A DNA stretch of 64,000 bases, taken from positions 857,996 to 921,995 of the forward strand of contig JAJEKV010000071.1 in the NCBI GenBank assembly GCA_021234155.1, given 5' to 3'. The position numbers and the translations under genes are program-made. Origin of the DNA: Isoetes taiwanensis. Lineage: Eukaryota; Streptophyta; Lycopodiopsida; Isoetales; Isoetaceae. This document shows, in pieces, positions 19,677 to 30,183 of this stretch; positions within the stretch are counted from its first letter, which is position 1; each line of letters begins with the position of its first letter. The notes under the pieces were generated by a model. The model made no database searches. It was not told the DNA's origin and saw nothing but the letters and a program-made list of their open reading frames with translations.

Positions 19677-21300
19677 CTAGTCTTGAAATCGCCGGTAAGA
19701 CGGGTTGTCCTCAAGGAACTTTTTAACTTGGGCCGTTCCTACCGAATGACCCAAGTTCCTGATGATGCTTGCTGACGAGCCGCCCTGCAAGGCTCTCACC
19801 AGATCTTCTACCCTGCGGTCGGATGTAAGAGCCTGCGGTGACGTAATCTCGCCCGACGTCGATGGGGTATGGCGAAGTCGAAGAGGTCAAGTGCCATTGC
19901 TCTCTTGACCAGGACAGCATAGTCGACATTTGGCGCTATGCGAGCATGCCTGCCGAAGCCTGAGAGTGCAATCAGCATGAACACTCCTTCTTCACCTCTG
20001 GGGCTGAACTTGCGGTGGATTACCGCTATTCTACCATCTAGCAGCAGCGGGAGGTAGTACCTCAGGGACCTGTCATTGTGCGTCGCTGAAGCTTCTCCGC
20101 TCGATTGACCCTCCCCGTTTCTATGCCGTCCCGCGTATTGATGGCCGACCTCTATCTCGGTGAGCTCCCCTGTAGTCTTCGGGACATGGTGTCGACCGCC
20201 CCAGGTCCATTCCTTCTCCTCTTGATGGAGGTGGTGTCAAGGTCTCTAAGATTAGAATGCTCGCGGGTCTTCCCACCGGATCCCCATCTGTTCCGGAGGG
20301 CGAGGAACTCCTCCTCCGCTGGGCGCTCTTGCTCCTCCATCATTTGCCCGATACCGTCCCAGTAGGCCTGTATGTCTGAAGTCGACTCGCCTGTGTAAGT
20401 GTCGGCTTCCCTTACTTGGAGCGGAAAGTCCGAGGCTCCCCGGACGATGAAGTCGTCCAAGTCTGACTGCCGTAGCTGGTGGAGTAGTTCATCCAACCGA
20501 GCTCCCTCTCCCCGCACGGGGAAGGTTCTCGATGTCGCCGGGAGTAAATACTCCTCTCCGTTGATGATGATCGGGGCTGGGCTTGTGATGCCTAGCCCGA
20601 GTGGGGGGGAGCAATCCCCGATGTTCTGCGGCCCGCCGGGTTCACCATCTCTCGTTCGCTTTGTTGCCGTTCCTCCTCCTCGAGTCGAGCCTCCGTGTAC
20701 TTATTGTCGCTTGGGACTCCTCTTCTTCTTCGTCTTTTCCTTCCTGCTCTTTGTCGAGCATCGCAAGCGCATCTGCTCTTCTTCTGCCTTCGCTATGGGG
20801 TCCACCTCCATCGGGAGGGATAGAGGTTGCCCCATTGGGTTTTTCGACACGGTGGGATAAGAAGATGGCTAAGGTCGCGATGTAGGAGAAGTACTTATCC
20901 TGCTATCGCCGGGAGACCATGTAGTCCGGGCAGCCTTGGCGCTTTGTTGGTCGGGTACTTGGCGATGTTAGGGACATCCCCAAGGCTGCTTGAAGGGATG
21001 GGCGGGGGACAAAATAGCCTATGCAAGGGGGACTGGACAAGGGAGGGTCCTACCCTAGCTTGGAATTCTGCTAGGACTTGTCTATATGCTGGGGTTGCAT
21101 TTAGCGTAGCTTGGATGTCAATTTCTTTGCCAAAGACTTGAAGATGTCATTGACATCCTGCCTCAAGAAAGATGGGCATCAAGGCTGTACCATCGGTGAA
21201 GTCAGCAGGTGGCTATTGATCTAGCAAGGAAGGGAGTATCAAACGAATGCGTATGCCTCGTGGAGCTGGAAGATCGCCTAAGCAGTGGAGAGCAAACTTG
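19677..21300 (-). pseudogene. Element B ORF2, unknown protein with conserved C-terminus
   Basis: Downstream of a TATA box (21328-21337) and upstream of gag lies a broken minus-strand gene. Readable pieces include an acidic region (KDEEEEES, about 20700) and LDELLHQLRQSDLDDFIVRG (about 20480). Further down are LRYYLPLLLDGRIAVIHRKF (about 20050) and AMALDLFDFAIP (about 19890). The last piece, VEDLVRALQGG followed by GTAQVKKFLEDNPSYRRFQD, ends at a TAG at 19677. The C-terminal segment is clearly homologous to 31645-31862 of element C (LLTALQGG, GTAQVKKFLEDNPDYLKKFQ). I recognise no known family. The start codon is uncertain. Confidence 0.6.
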
Positions 21301-21327
21301 CAGGGTGCCAAATGAAAAATGATGGAC

Positions 21328-21337
21328 CTATTTATAG
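21328..21337 (-). promoter_or_regulatory. TATA box of element B ORF2
   Basis: Minus strand CTATAAATAG. It is conserved with C's CTATAAGTAG and is preceded in both by GGGTTTCCC/GGGTTTTGC-type sequence. Two palindromes lie 176 and 372 bp upstream. Confidence 0.65.
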
Positions 21338-21512
21338 AAAAGTGGGAAACCCTAATTTTTGGATGACCTAAAATTCACTGGAGTTAGGCGATTCTGACCT
21401 ATTAGGAGGTGCAATTGAGTGTTTGAAGGCTAATTTTTTTGGTTTAAAGCATGCTAAGAACACTAATGAACCTAAAACAACCGGAGATCATTTGGTGAAG
21501 AAAATAGGTGAG

Positions 21513-21577
21513 GTCTCACACGCTATGCCCACCGATTTTGAGAATCTCATTTTCTGTCCTGGCGCGACGTGTGAGAC
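21513..21577. promoter_or_regulatory. Palindrome Q1 (upstream of B ORF2)
   Basis: Outer arms are GTCTCACACG and CGTGTGAGAC (perfect) and the inner arms are CGATTTTGAGA / TCTCATTTTC. It is one of four B copies and 176 bp upstream of the ORF2 TATA box. Confidence 0.85.
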
Positions 21578-21708
21578 ATGGGTCCTAAATGGGCTAGACT
21601 TAATCAATTTGAATAATCTAAGGCTGTAATTCCACTAAACTCGTCGAGTTAGGCAGAATTGACTCCTTATTTGGTCGATTTGGAGCTGTTTTGGGCATTT
21701 TTGGGCAT

Positions 21709-21775
21709 GGTTCACACGCGTTGCCCGGCCCGATTTTGAGAATCTCAAAATCGCCCCCGGCGCCGACGCAGAGAC
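21709..21775. promoter_or_regulatory. Palindrome Q2 (upstream of B ORF2)
   Basis: Inner arms CGATTTTGAGA and TCTCAAAATCG are perfect around one base, and the outer arms are imperfect. It starts 196 bp from Q1. Confidence 0.85.
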
Positions 21776-21919
21776 ATCGTCTCAATTTTGCTCAAAGTTC
21801 CAAATTAACTAAAACAAAAGACTAGAATTCTCTAACTTAACTTAATTAAGCTAGATCAGACACATTAATTACACAAAAATTCTTTATATTAACAAAATTG
21901 TTCGTTATTTACAAGATCT

Positions 21920-23050
21920 TCAAGGGCGTTCCCCCTTGATGTGACTGGCAAGATGCATATCCTGCTTCATGAGGGTGACCCTCTTTGCGTGTACCGTGCA
22001 GGCCGTCGAATCTTCAAAGTGCTGTGACCTCGCGGACCAAACGTTGAAACGGTGCCCGGGGAATCAAGAGTCCGTAGCTCCTCTGGAAGTGCTGGATTTC
22101 CTTGAGGGCTCTGTTCTCCAGCTTCTTCTTGCCGGCCCGCTTCTTTCCTGGTGCTCTGGGAGGCTTGGGCTTTGGTGGGGGTGGCTTCAGAGTCTGCTTC
22201 GGGGGTACTCCACCTTCGACTGCCCTCACCCGATGCTCCTGAAAGTAAGCATTGTATGCCTCCCACTTCTCCATGTAGGTGCTGTGCTCCTTAATTCTCT
22301 TCTGATAGACCTTGACAGGGTCTATCACATATGCCTCCCATTGTGGTCGCGGGGCTTTAACCCTATCCCACGTCGGGAAAGGTGGGGCTTAGCTTCGTCC
22401 GACCTCCTCCCCGCCCTGTGTGCACATTTGGGGCACTTCCTTCTCTACAGGCCGGGGTTTTGACGAGCTCGCTCCTTCCATGCCGGGCACGTAGTCCTCG
22501 TCCGAGTCGTCGGTAGAGGGCGGGGTCTCTTCGCCTGATGGTTCATTGATGTTGATCCCTCGCTTGCGAGCCAGGCCTTCGCGACCTTCCCTCTAACGCA
22601 TATGGCTTTGGCCTTCCCTCTTCTTGACTTCTTGGCGGTGGTCGGTCGTCTTCAACTCTTAGTCCCTTTGCTCCGGCGTACTCTTTGGCCTCGTACTAGC
22701 GATGAAGCTGGCATAAGATATGCTTCTTAGCGGGGCTAAAGAAGTGGCTGCTTCTTCTTCTCTCCCTTGTTCCTCACGTGGGGTGGGTCTCGGTAGGGGT
22801 TGCTCTGGGCTGTTGGCCTTCCTAGCCACGCTCCAGCTGCTCCACCTTCTTCCTCACTCCTGCGATCTCCTCAAAGATTTGGTGCATGATGTCGGGCCGA
22901 TTAGGTCTTCCTATGAGCTCGTGTATGGTCGTTCCGAAGAAGATTAGCCTTCATGGAGAGCGTTCTCGAAGGACTCTCTGACGAGACGGACGGACTGGAG
23001 GGATCACTTGGCTAAGAGCTTCCTTAGAGATCTGTTTAGTGCGGGGCCAT
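21920..23050 (-). pseudogene. Element B histone H3/CENH3-like gene (broken)
   Basis: The minus-strand start ATG is at 23050, about 100 bp after a TATA box. ATGGCC then CGCACTAAACAG gives an H3-like N-terminus (M-A-R-T-K-Q) if one extra C is ignored, so the frame is broken at codon 3. A long, degraded charged linker follows. From 22328 to 22014 the frame reads VYQKRIKEHSTYMEKWEAY, a Pro/Lys linker, then the histone alpha-N and alpha-1 region ALKEIQHFQRSYGLLIPRAP and FQRLVREV. About 28 residues (the alpha-2 helix) are deleted relative to C. The end reads FEDSTACTVHAKRVTLM and HIKGERP, close to the canonical H3 end, with the stop at 21920. A functional histone is impossible in this copy. Confidence 0.85.
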
Positions 23051-23152
23051 CATTTGGTGGCGTTCGCCGATCGGAGCTAAGTCGGAAGATCGCCTTGGCG
23101 GACACGAGCAATTTTTCTAAGGAAAGAACGTGGAAATGGGAGGGGTCTAGGT

Positions 23153-23162
23153 CTATTTATAG
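23153..23162 (-). promoter_or_regulatory. TATA box of element B H3-like gene
   Basis: Minus strand CTATAAATAG, about 103 bp before the ATG at 23050. Palindromes Q3 and Q4 lie 75 and 277 bp upstream. The layout matches element C. Confidence 0.7.
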
Positions 23163-23236
23163 GGGTCAATTTTAGGTCAACTTTTAAACTACCTTTTTGG
23201 GTTGCTTAAAACATCTAAATCCCCTAATTAAGCAAG

Positions 23237-23304
23237 GTCTCACACGTTGCTCCCAGCCCGATTTTGAGAATCTCAAAATCTGTCCCCGGCGCTGACGTGG
23301 AGAC
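23237..23304. promoter_or_regulatory. Palindrome Q3 (upstream of B H3-like gene)
   Basis: GTCTCACACGTTGC at the left mirrors the worn right outer arm. The inner arms are CGATTTTGAGA / TCTCAAAATC. Confidence 0.85.
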
Positions 23305-23438
23305 ATGGTGGGACCCATTACTAAATTTTGTACTTTTTAAAACATGTAACATGCCAATTCTAATGATTCTTAGCTTAAATTTAGATTTATCAAGTTATTT
23401 TACTGTGATTTATGACTTTTTAAGCGATTAAGCTGAAT

Positions 23439-23504
23439 GTCTCACACGTTGCGCCCAGCCCGATTTTGAGAATCTCAAAATCGTCTGGCGCGACGCGGTG
23501 AGAC
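23439..23504. promoter_or_regulatory. Palindrome Q4 (upstream of B H3-like gene)
   Basis: Arms GTCTCACACGTTGCGC and GCGCGACGCGGTGAGAC surround the perfect inner arms CGATTTTGAGA / TCTCAAAATCG. It starts 202 bp from Q3. Confidence 0.9.
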
Positions 23505-23673
23505 CACCCTACTTTTGGATGTTGGCTCACCAATTTTAGTCTTATTACGTTTTTTATTCATTTTAACTGTTACTAGCTTAGCAAAACTACAAAATGAGAA
23601 AAAAAAAATTTCCCATTTTTCGAGGTTTAAGGATCCTATCAAGTTAGTACTACTGGGAACATGGTCGCTTTGC

Positions 23674-23688
23674 TCTTGGTCACCAAGA
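23674..23688 (-). promoter_or_regulatory. Hairpin beside the B PBS
   Basis: Arms TCTTGGT / ACCAAGA around one base. It corresponds to a longer perfect palindrome at the same place in C (35364-35383). Confidence 0.6.
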
Positions 23689-23691
23689 ACA

Positions 23692-23704
23692 TTGCTCGAT
23701 ACCA
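23692..23704 (-). promoter_or_regulatory. Element B primer-binding site (initiator tRNA-Met type, mutated)
   Basis: Minus strand TGGTATCGAGCAA. C has TGGTATCAGAGC at the same place, the standard initiator tRNA-Met PBS. B has lost a base at the CAG. It fixes element orientation and the LTR boundary. Confidence 0.8.
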
Positions 23705-23705
23705 C

Positions 23706-25365
23706 CGCGGACCCCCCTCTACCGTGATAATTGCACTCACCGTGATACAAACAGAGTTCATCCCCATACCAGCTCCATGCCGACATGTGGCCCTCCACAT
23801 AACACCGCAGAACCGCGGGTTCCGGTTGGGGAAGAGTGAAGGGGCCATTTACCCCGCCTCCCCTCGGGTCTACCTAGTCGCGAAGCGTAAACATACATGT
23901 CAAGACATAACATAAGCACATAGCCACCGAAGGGTGGTCCATCACATATGCATAAACAAGGTGAGCACAATACATATGGGGAGTTCTACCCAAAGCTCAG
24001 ACTCAAGGGAATGACCGACGGCTTTGGTCTCGGAGATCATTGCGCATGAATTCATGGCAATGGATTTGGCTGGCCTAAGAAACGTGGCATAGGGTTGTCC
24101 ATCAGACCGCCTCTCCCCGTGCACACTTTGCGAGTAGGTTGAAAAGTGTTGGGACCCGATCAGAGGCCTCGCCGGATGCATAGCCAAAAGGGCTATTCCC
24201 CGGGTTCATCCTCCCGCCCGATGGGGCGGGGTAGGGATCACTCCCTCCGTGAGGTCTACATGTCGACTAAGGTGACTAGAGGGCCACCGCCCTTCTTCTC
24301 GACCGGGGAACCCACCGGAAAGTGAACACCACTTCACTGAAATGAGCCCATGCCTTGCCCACACGCAGCTGGCAAGCCATCAGACCTAGTCACAATGATC
24401 CCCGGTAGGCTTTACACACCGTGAGGGATCGCTCAAGAGTCAGGACATGAACCTCCTTCTCGCCCTGCCGGCCCCTTCACCCACAACCCGGTGTGTGGCT
24501 CTTGTACACGTGCCGAATCTATTGTGTGCTAGAGAGGCTACTCTAGGAGCATCTACTACCAAGCTTTTAGGTCTCTACCCCCTTCCCAATACAAGGAGTT
24601 CATAGAGAAACATCATCCACATACATCACGTAAGAACTAAAGAACTATATCTAATCTACATCATAGAGTTAGGTTCTTTAGTTAGAGGTCGGGCATCTAG
24701 AGATCTAGAAGGCTGCTATGGGCAATTTAATAGGCTAAACCCACTGATTCTATGACCCAAATAGGGTTTAGACTATCTAATTGGCCAAATACCGATCCTT
24801 GAGTGGCTCCTCCCGACCGAGCTCGACCATCCCTCACAAACGCCGTTCAATCAAGGGAAACTAATGGTGCAATTCTCCCAGCAGAAGTTCGGGAGGCGGT
24901 TTTGGCTGTTGAGGCAGCCAAAACAGAGTTCTAAAGCCCTAGAAACGAAAATGGGCAAGTTAGGGTTTCTCACCCTAAATAGACAAGGGGGTTGGCTAGG
25001 GTTTCCAATTATCCCCTTTTGGCATGTGGGATAATTGGAAATGGGCCCACTTGCCTTTAAGGGCTAGGTGGCCAAATGTGCCCACATGGAAATGTGTGCA
25101 CATTAATGAATGTGTACATTGAAAGATGTGCACATTAATTGCACCTATGGGTGTGGCCCACTTGGCATGAAATGGCCCTATGGGAAAAAATGTGCACCAA
25201 GTGAATGTGCACATTGTTTAATGTGCATTAATAAATGCACACTCCGCTGCTGCCCCCTAGGGCTACTAACCTAGCTACACGCTACGCATTACGCCCGGAG
25301 TGGCGGTACGCTGTCGAGGCAAGACGGTATACGCCCCGGGATCGATAATCGCCCCGAACGTCACA
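23706..25365 (-). repeat. Element B 5' LTR (about 1660 bp)
   Basis: Homologous to 35399-37007 and 5465-7675. The right edge ends GAACGTCACA, and the left edge (CGCGGACC) is a mutated form of TGTGACGT. A TATA-like CCCTAAATAG is present on the minus strand near 24973. The right flank is a hAT-like transposase gene, so B inserted into older transposon DNA. Confidence 0.85.
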
Positions 25366-25369
25366 TCCT

Positions 25370-27501
25370 ATTCAGGCCAAGAAGGATTCCATCTATAAAC
25401 ATGTAGGCAAAGTGGTGAAAGTAGTAGAAGAAAGTGGTGTACAAAAGGAGATTGTGATTTACAAGACAGCAGATCAATCCTATCATGTTAAAAGTGCTGA
25501 GTTGTATGAACGATGGAGGACAATAAATTTGTTCAAGGAGACATGTGCAACTCCAATACAAACTGCACTATCGAAGTCTAACATGGTTGAATTAGATGCA
25601 AAATCCATTCAAATGGGAGCTATTTTTACGTTGCTGAATGCTGGAAGTCCTATGCATGGATATAGCTCCTTTAGAGATTTCTGTTTAGCAAATTCTTTGC
25701 AAAATTGTTCAACAACACATTGGTCTGAGCCACTTGGATGGGAGTTTGCCACTTATATGAGTGAAGTAGTGAAGCAGAATTTACGGGAGGTAATGCAAAA
25801 AGCTCCATTTCTTGATGAATATACAGCTCGAGATAATACGTCATGGCTATGTATACAACTATACATGTATATTCTACATGTAGATATGAGCGCAAGTCTG
25901 ATTTTTTGTCCATGATTAAGCTGCCAAAATATTCAACTGCAGAAAGTATATATGAAGAGGTCTTAAAATGCTTGCAGAATGTGGCTGGTTTTAGCAAATT
26001 TGATTGCCACAAATTTGTATGTTTTGGTGCTGATGGAGCTAGTGTAATGGCCGGGTGTAGAGGCGGTTTGGGAGTGAGGCTTAAGAACTCAATCATGCCT
26101 TATAGTATATCAATTCATTGCATGGCATATCGTACTAATTTGTCATACCAAATATGTTCTGATTTTTCAAAGGATCTAAAAAGGTGGAGACATTAATAAG
26201 GACTTCTTATAATTTTTTTTGTAAGAGTCCTAAGAGACTCAAGTACTTTTCAAACTTCTCTTTTGGCCTGACAGAAGGTAAAAAATTGCTTAAAGACATT
26301 GATACTAGGTGGATTTCCATTCATGGACCTGCACAAAGACTAGCAGATGAGTATGTTACAATAGTTCCAGCACAAAGGTAAAGGCCGCGCAACTGTTAGC
26401 TCTATTAAGTGATGCTGAAGCACTTGTTGTTTTGTATGCAATGCTTCCAATGATGGATCAATTGAACATGCTGATAAAAATTGCACAAGAGAAGACATTG
26501 TTCATTCCAGAGTATGCATGTGCAAGGCGAGGAGTTTGCTTCTCATTGGACAATATGTACGTCGGAGAAGATTGTTTCATACGAAAAAATAAGAAAGGTA
26601 AGTGCCCTTTCTATAAGCTTAATCAAGTTCTTGATGTTGGGAGTGCTAGCAGTTTTTTGAAGTTTAAGATTTGTGCATTTCTGTAAAAGACCACATGATT
26701 GTGCTGAAAGCTCAAATTAATAGGCATAAGAAGGGTTTGAAGAAGTCTGATTTTGATGCATTGGTCAGCAAGGTGAAAGTGAAGTTGCATAAGGTTGCCA
26801 CATCTTTAGCAAGTGAGCTCGTAAGGCATTTCCTCCGGATAAAATATTAGATGCAATGGGTATTATTTTTCCACTTGCATGGAATAGTTGCAACTCTCCG
26901 TAATCAACCTTAGCTTCTTTTGAATATAAGCTTGAGGTTTTCAATTAACATTTTGGTAAGAAGGCGTTGGTAGATGGGATCGAAATAAATGGATTGATTG
27001 ATGCTAATGCTTTATATCTACAATCAGCGCATTTTATGTAACAATGGCTTTGCTGGGTTCAAAGCATTAGCCAAACCTATCGAATTTGGTGTCAGAACTA
27101 GGTTGTGGCAAAGTTTAGAAGAGAGTACATACTTGAAAGAAGCTATGGGCGAGTATTATAAATTGGCTAAGTTGTGCTTGAGTATGATATTAGGCTCTGT
27201 TGAGGATGAAAGAACATTTACTACGATGACCTTTGTCAAAAACCAGCTTCGCAACAGATTGGATGAGAATTTGGATACAACGATAAGGTTGTATAAGACG
27301 AGCTACAGAGTCGATATCTTTCCATATGACAGGGCATTTGAATTATGGAAGTCTGCATGTACAAGAAGAGGCATAAGAAACGTTTATCCAGTAGGCACAA
27401 CAACAATTGGTACATCATCATCAGAGAAAACAATTGGTGTGGAAGACATTGGGGGTGATATTTCATGTGATGCCAATTTTTGGCAAGTACAACGAAAGTA
27501 A
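25370..27501 (+). pseudogene. hAT-like transposase, decayed
   Basis: Plus-strand frames carry a TTF-type/hAT transposase. From 25412 come KDSIYKHVGK-like N-terminal sequence and GSPMHGYSSFRDF. From about 25918 come LPKYSTAESIYEEVLKCLQN, FVCFGADGASVMAG (the RNase H-like catalytic region) and IHCMAYRTNLS. At the end (about 27150-27400) is the hAT dimerisation region SVEDERTFTTMTFVKNQLRN. Several frameshifts and stops (near 25912, 26196, 26381, 26686) break it. The N-terminus is cut by B's LTR and no terminal inverted repeats were recognised. It probably could not transpose. Confidence 0.8.
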
Positions 27502-27814
27502 GTTGTCTATTCAACCAATAAGCTTCGTTAATGAGTATTTTATAGTTTTGTATTGAACTTGTGGTTTATAGTTTGTATTGAATTTGTGGAAAAAGGTAAG
27601 GCGAAAGAACAAAAAACTTAAACTTGTATTGTAAATTTAATTGTCCATCAAAATAAGCTTAAGATTTTTATTTAAAAAAAAACTGCCCATATATAACTTA
27701 ATAAAAGTTTTGATATAACAAAATCGCCCACACAATAATTAATAAAAATATTATTATATTAAAAAATCGCCCATAGTTAATAAAATAAAATATACTAGGT
27801 GCTCATAATTTTTA
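27502..27814. other. AT-rich spacer
   Basis: Very AT-rich, with three copies of CGCCCA(C/T)A(G/T) words between 27685 and 27775. It contains no gene and separates the hAT pseudogene from the truncated end of element C. Confidence 0.5.
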
Positions 27815-28221
27815 CTCTGAATTCGGAGCTGCTCCGCCTTTGTTTGCTGGCATATCTGGCACTCACGGATGTACCTTGCTATCTGCTTCTTCATGCCGGG
27901 CCAGAAATAGCTGCTTCTAATCTTGAAGTACATCTTCATAAACCCTACATGGCCAGCTATAGGGCTATTGTGTGTATCATGGAGGATTAATTTCCTTACT
28001 TCCGAGGTTTCAGGTACACACAACTTGTTTTTATGGTATAGGAGGTTTCCTTCCTTTATATAGTTCTTGAAGGCCTCCCTTTCTTTATCTGCTCTGGCCT
28101 CCTTACAAAGACTTGCCCAAACTTCTTTAAAGTCTGGATCTGTTGGCAAGGTTTCTTCGATTTTCTTACCATACTCACTTGTGAGCGTTGATATGGCATT
28201 ACAATGCGTCCTCGTCTTCAA
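27815..28221 (-). pseudogene. Element C integrase N-terminal zinc domain (truncated)
   Basis: The minus-strand frame has KLILHDTHNSPIAGHVGF, SSYFWPGMKKQIARYI and ECQICQQTKAEQ, giving an intact HHCC zinc-binding motif. Homology to B ends near 27815, where AT-rich DNA begins. The catalytic core is therefore missing. Upstream it joins the RNase H frame through a frameshift near 28220. Confidence 0.9.
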
Positions 28222-28865
28222 TGGCTTCCTAGAAAGCGATTCAGAATCACGTTGAGCTTGCCTGGCTTATAAGTTATCTCGAAGTCATATTCTTCAAGGA
28301 ATTCCATCCACCTCGTTTGCCTCAAATTGAGGAGTGGTTGTGTAAATATGTATTGAAGGCTTTGATGATCCGTATCTAGCTGGAATCTTCTTCCCAACAG
28401 ATAGTGCCTCCAAATTCTTAAAGCTCTTACTATAGCCAGAAGCTCCTGATCATGCGTCGGGTAGCGCTGCTCTGCCTCATTCATCTTCTTCGAGTCATAG
28501 GCCATTACCCTTTCCTCCTGCATGAGGACTGCACCTGTTGCTATCCTGCTAGCGTCTGTCGCCACAAGCTTGTCTTTGGCTGGATCTGGCAAGACCAAAA
28601 CTGGCGCCGTTGTCAATGCTTCCTTCAATGTGTCAAATGCTTTCTGGGCCTTTCTTTGCCAATGAGTTGCCCAATCCTTTACCTTCCCTACTTTGGTGAG
28701 GTCCGTCAATGGCGCTGCTACCTTGGCAAAGTTCTTGACGAACCTTCTATAATAGCCTGCTAGGCCGAGGAAGCTCCTCACTTCATGTGTGTTCTTCAGT
28801 GCGGGCCAATCAATCACTGCTTCAATCTTCACAGGGTCGGTGGAGATGCCTTCTGTTGTGATCAC
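28218..28865 (-). pseudogene. Element C RT connection and RNase H
   Basis: The frame carries [20 protein letters not shown] (RT connection) and then RNase [38 protein letters not shown] and [14 protein letters not shown]. The first Asp (TDAS) and later acids are present, unlike in element A. It ends [20 protein letters not shown], where a frameshift separates it from the integrase linker. Confidence 0.9.
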
Positions 28866-29424
28866 ATGCCCTAAGTACTCGACTCTTTCTGTTGCGAAGT
28901 GGCACTTGGATAAAGAGTTGATGCCTCTTCAACTTCTCAAGTACCTTCCTCAAGTGTTGGGCATGTTCCTCCAAAGACTTGCTGTAAACTAGGATGTCGT
29001 CAAAGAAGACTATGATGAAAGAATCTAGGAATTCACGGAAAACATCGTTCATAAGCCTTATAAAAGTTGCCGGAGCATTAGATAAACCGAATGGCATGAC
29101 CGTGAACTCATAGTGGCCGTATCTTGTTCTGAAGGCCGACTTGTGGATGTCCATTTCTTTGATTCTTATCTGATGATATCCTGACCTCAAGTCTATCTTA
29201 GAAAAGACCTTCGCTCCCTGCAACTGGTCCATGAGATCATCTGATCTAGGCACTGCATACTTATTCTTAATGGTGTGCTTATTTAATTGACGGTAGTCAA
29301 TGCACATCCTAAGACTTCCATCCTTCTTCTTCATAAAAAGGATAGGCGCTCCAAAAGGAGAGACACTAGGTCTTATGAACCCTAGGTCTAGCAATTCTTG
29401 CAGTTGCTTTTTCAATTCCGTCAA
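28822..29424 (-). pseudogene. Element C reverse transcriptase
   Basis: Complete core RT motifs: [66 protein letters not shown] and [15 protein letters not shown] stop just upstream (YRMST-stop) separates it from the protease frame. A frameshift near 28900 separates it from the RNase H frame. Confidence 0.95.
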
Positions 29425-29427
29425 CTC

Positions 29428-30166
29428 TTATGTCGACATTCTATAAGGTGCCTTGCTTGTTGGCTTAGTCCCTGGTTCAAGTGCTATTTCACACTCGACT
29501 CCTCTATAGGGTGGAAGCTGCTTGATCTCATCAGGAAACAAGTCATGGAATTCCTTCACCAACTTTGCTATCGGCTTTGGAAGCTTGTCTTTCTCTTCCT
29601 CTGTCTCTTCCTCCTCAGCTTGGAGTTTGAAGACGTAGGCCACTTGCTCCTTTCTTATGCATTTAAGTAATTTCTTACTAGACATGCATTGCATAATTGG
29701 TGTGACTTCTTTACCTGTTATCTCAATGATCTTGCCTTCCGGCGTTGTTAAGGTCACATTCCGCTTCCCACAATCAATGATGGCTCCTGCTAGTCCAAGA
29801 TACTCCATTCCTATTATCAAATCATATTTGTCGATGTTCATCACTTCGGCTTCCAATGCTACATTGATTCCCGGCAAGTCTACGTTGAAGTTGATCCTCT
29901 TCCCTGGTGTGTGCCTGATTGCCCCCACTAGCCAACACAACTGGCCTAGGCTTTGACTTCAACGGCTTCAGCTTCAACGTCTGTACCATTCTTGGCGATG
30001 CAAAGTTATGGGTGCTCCCTGTATCTATCAAGACTATGAAAGATTTTGCTTTGGCTTTCCCAGTTGTCGAGATGACTTGATACTGGCTTTCAGCGTTCTC
30101 AGTGTCAATGGCGGCAAAAATATGGCACTCACCCTGGATATAGTCTGGTGCATCGCCGCGTGTCAA
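29428..30166 (-). pseudogene. Element C protease and linker
   Basis: Two overlapping frames cover one protease gene. The upstream frame has FIVLIDTGSTHNFASPRMVQ with the canonical Asp-Thr-Gly. The downstream frame has DLIIGMEYLGLAGAIIDCGK and the linker LFPDEIKQLPPYRGVECEIA. A frameshift near 29930-29940 joins them. Function would be cleavage of the Gag-Pol precursor. Confidence 0.9.
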
Positions 30167-30183
30167 GATCCGTGGGTGTCTCC

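Larger units (their letters stand above)
4655..25365 (-). mobile_element. Element B: minus-strand Ty3/gypsy retrotransposon with histone H3-like gene, nested insertions
   Basis: Read on the minus strand the order is 5' LTR (23706-25365), an initiator-Met-type PBS, two palindromes, a TATA box, an H3-like gene, two more palindromes, a TATA box, ORF2, gag, protease, RT, RNase H and integrase. The 3' LTR and the integrase C-terminus are missing at the left end. Two later insertions split it: a solo LTR (5465-7675) in integrase and complete element A (8521-16872) in RT. Removing both joins pieces that align with related element C. All its genes carry frameshifts or stops, so B is an old, dead copy. 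The RT sequence type and PBS suggest a chromovirus-like relative, but no chromodomain remains to confirm this. Confidence 0.85.
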
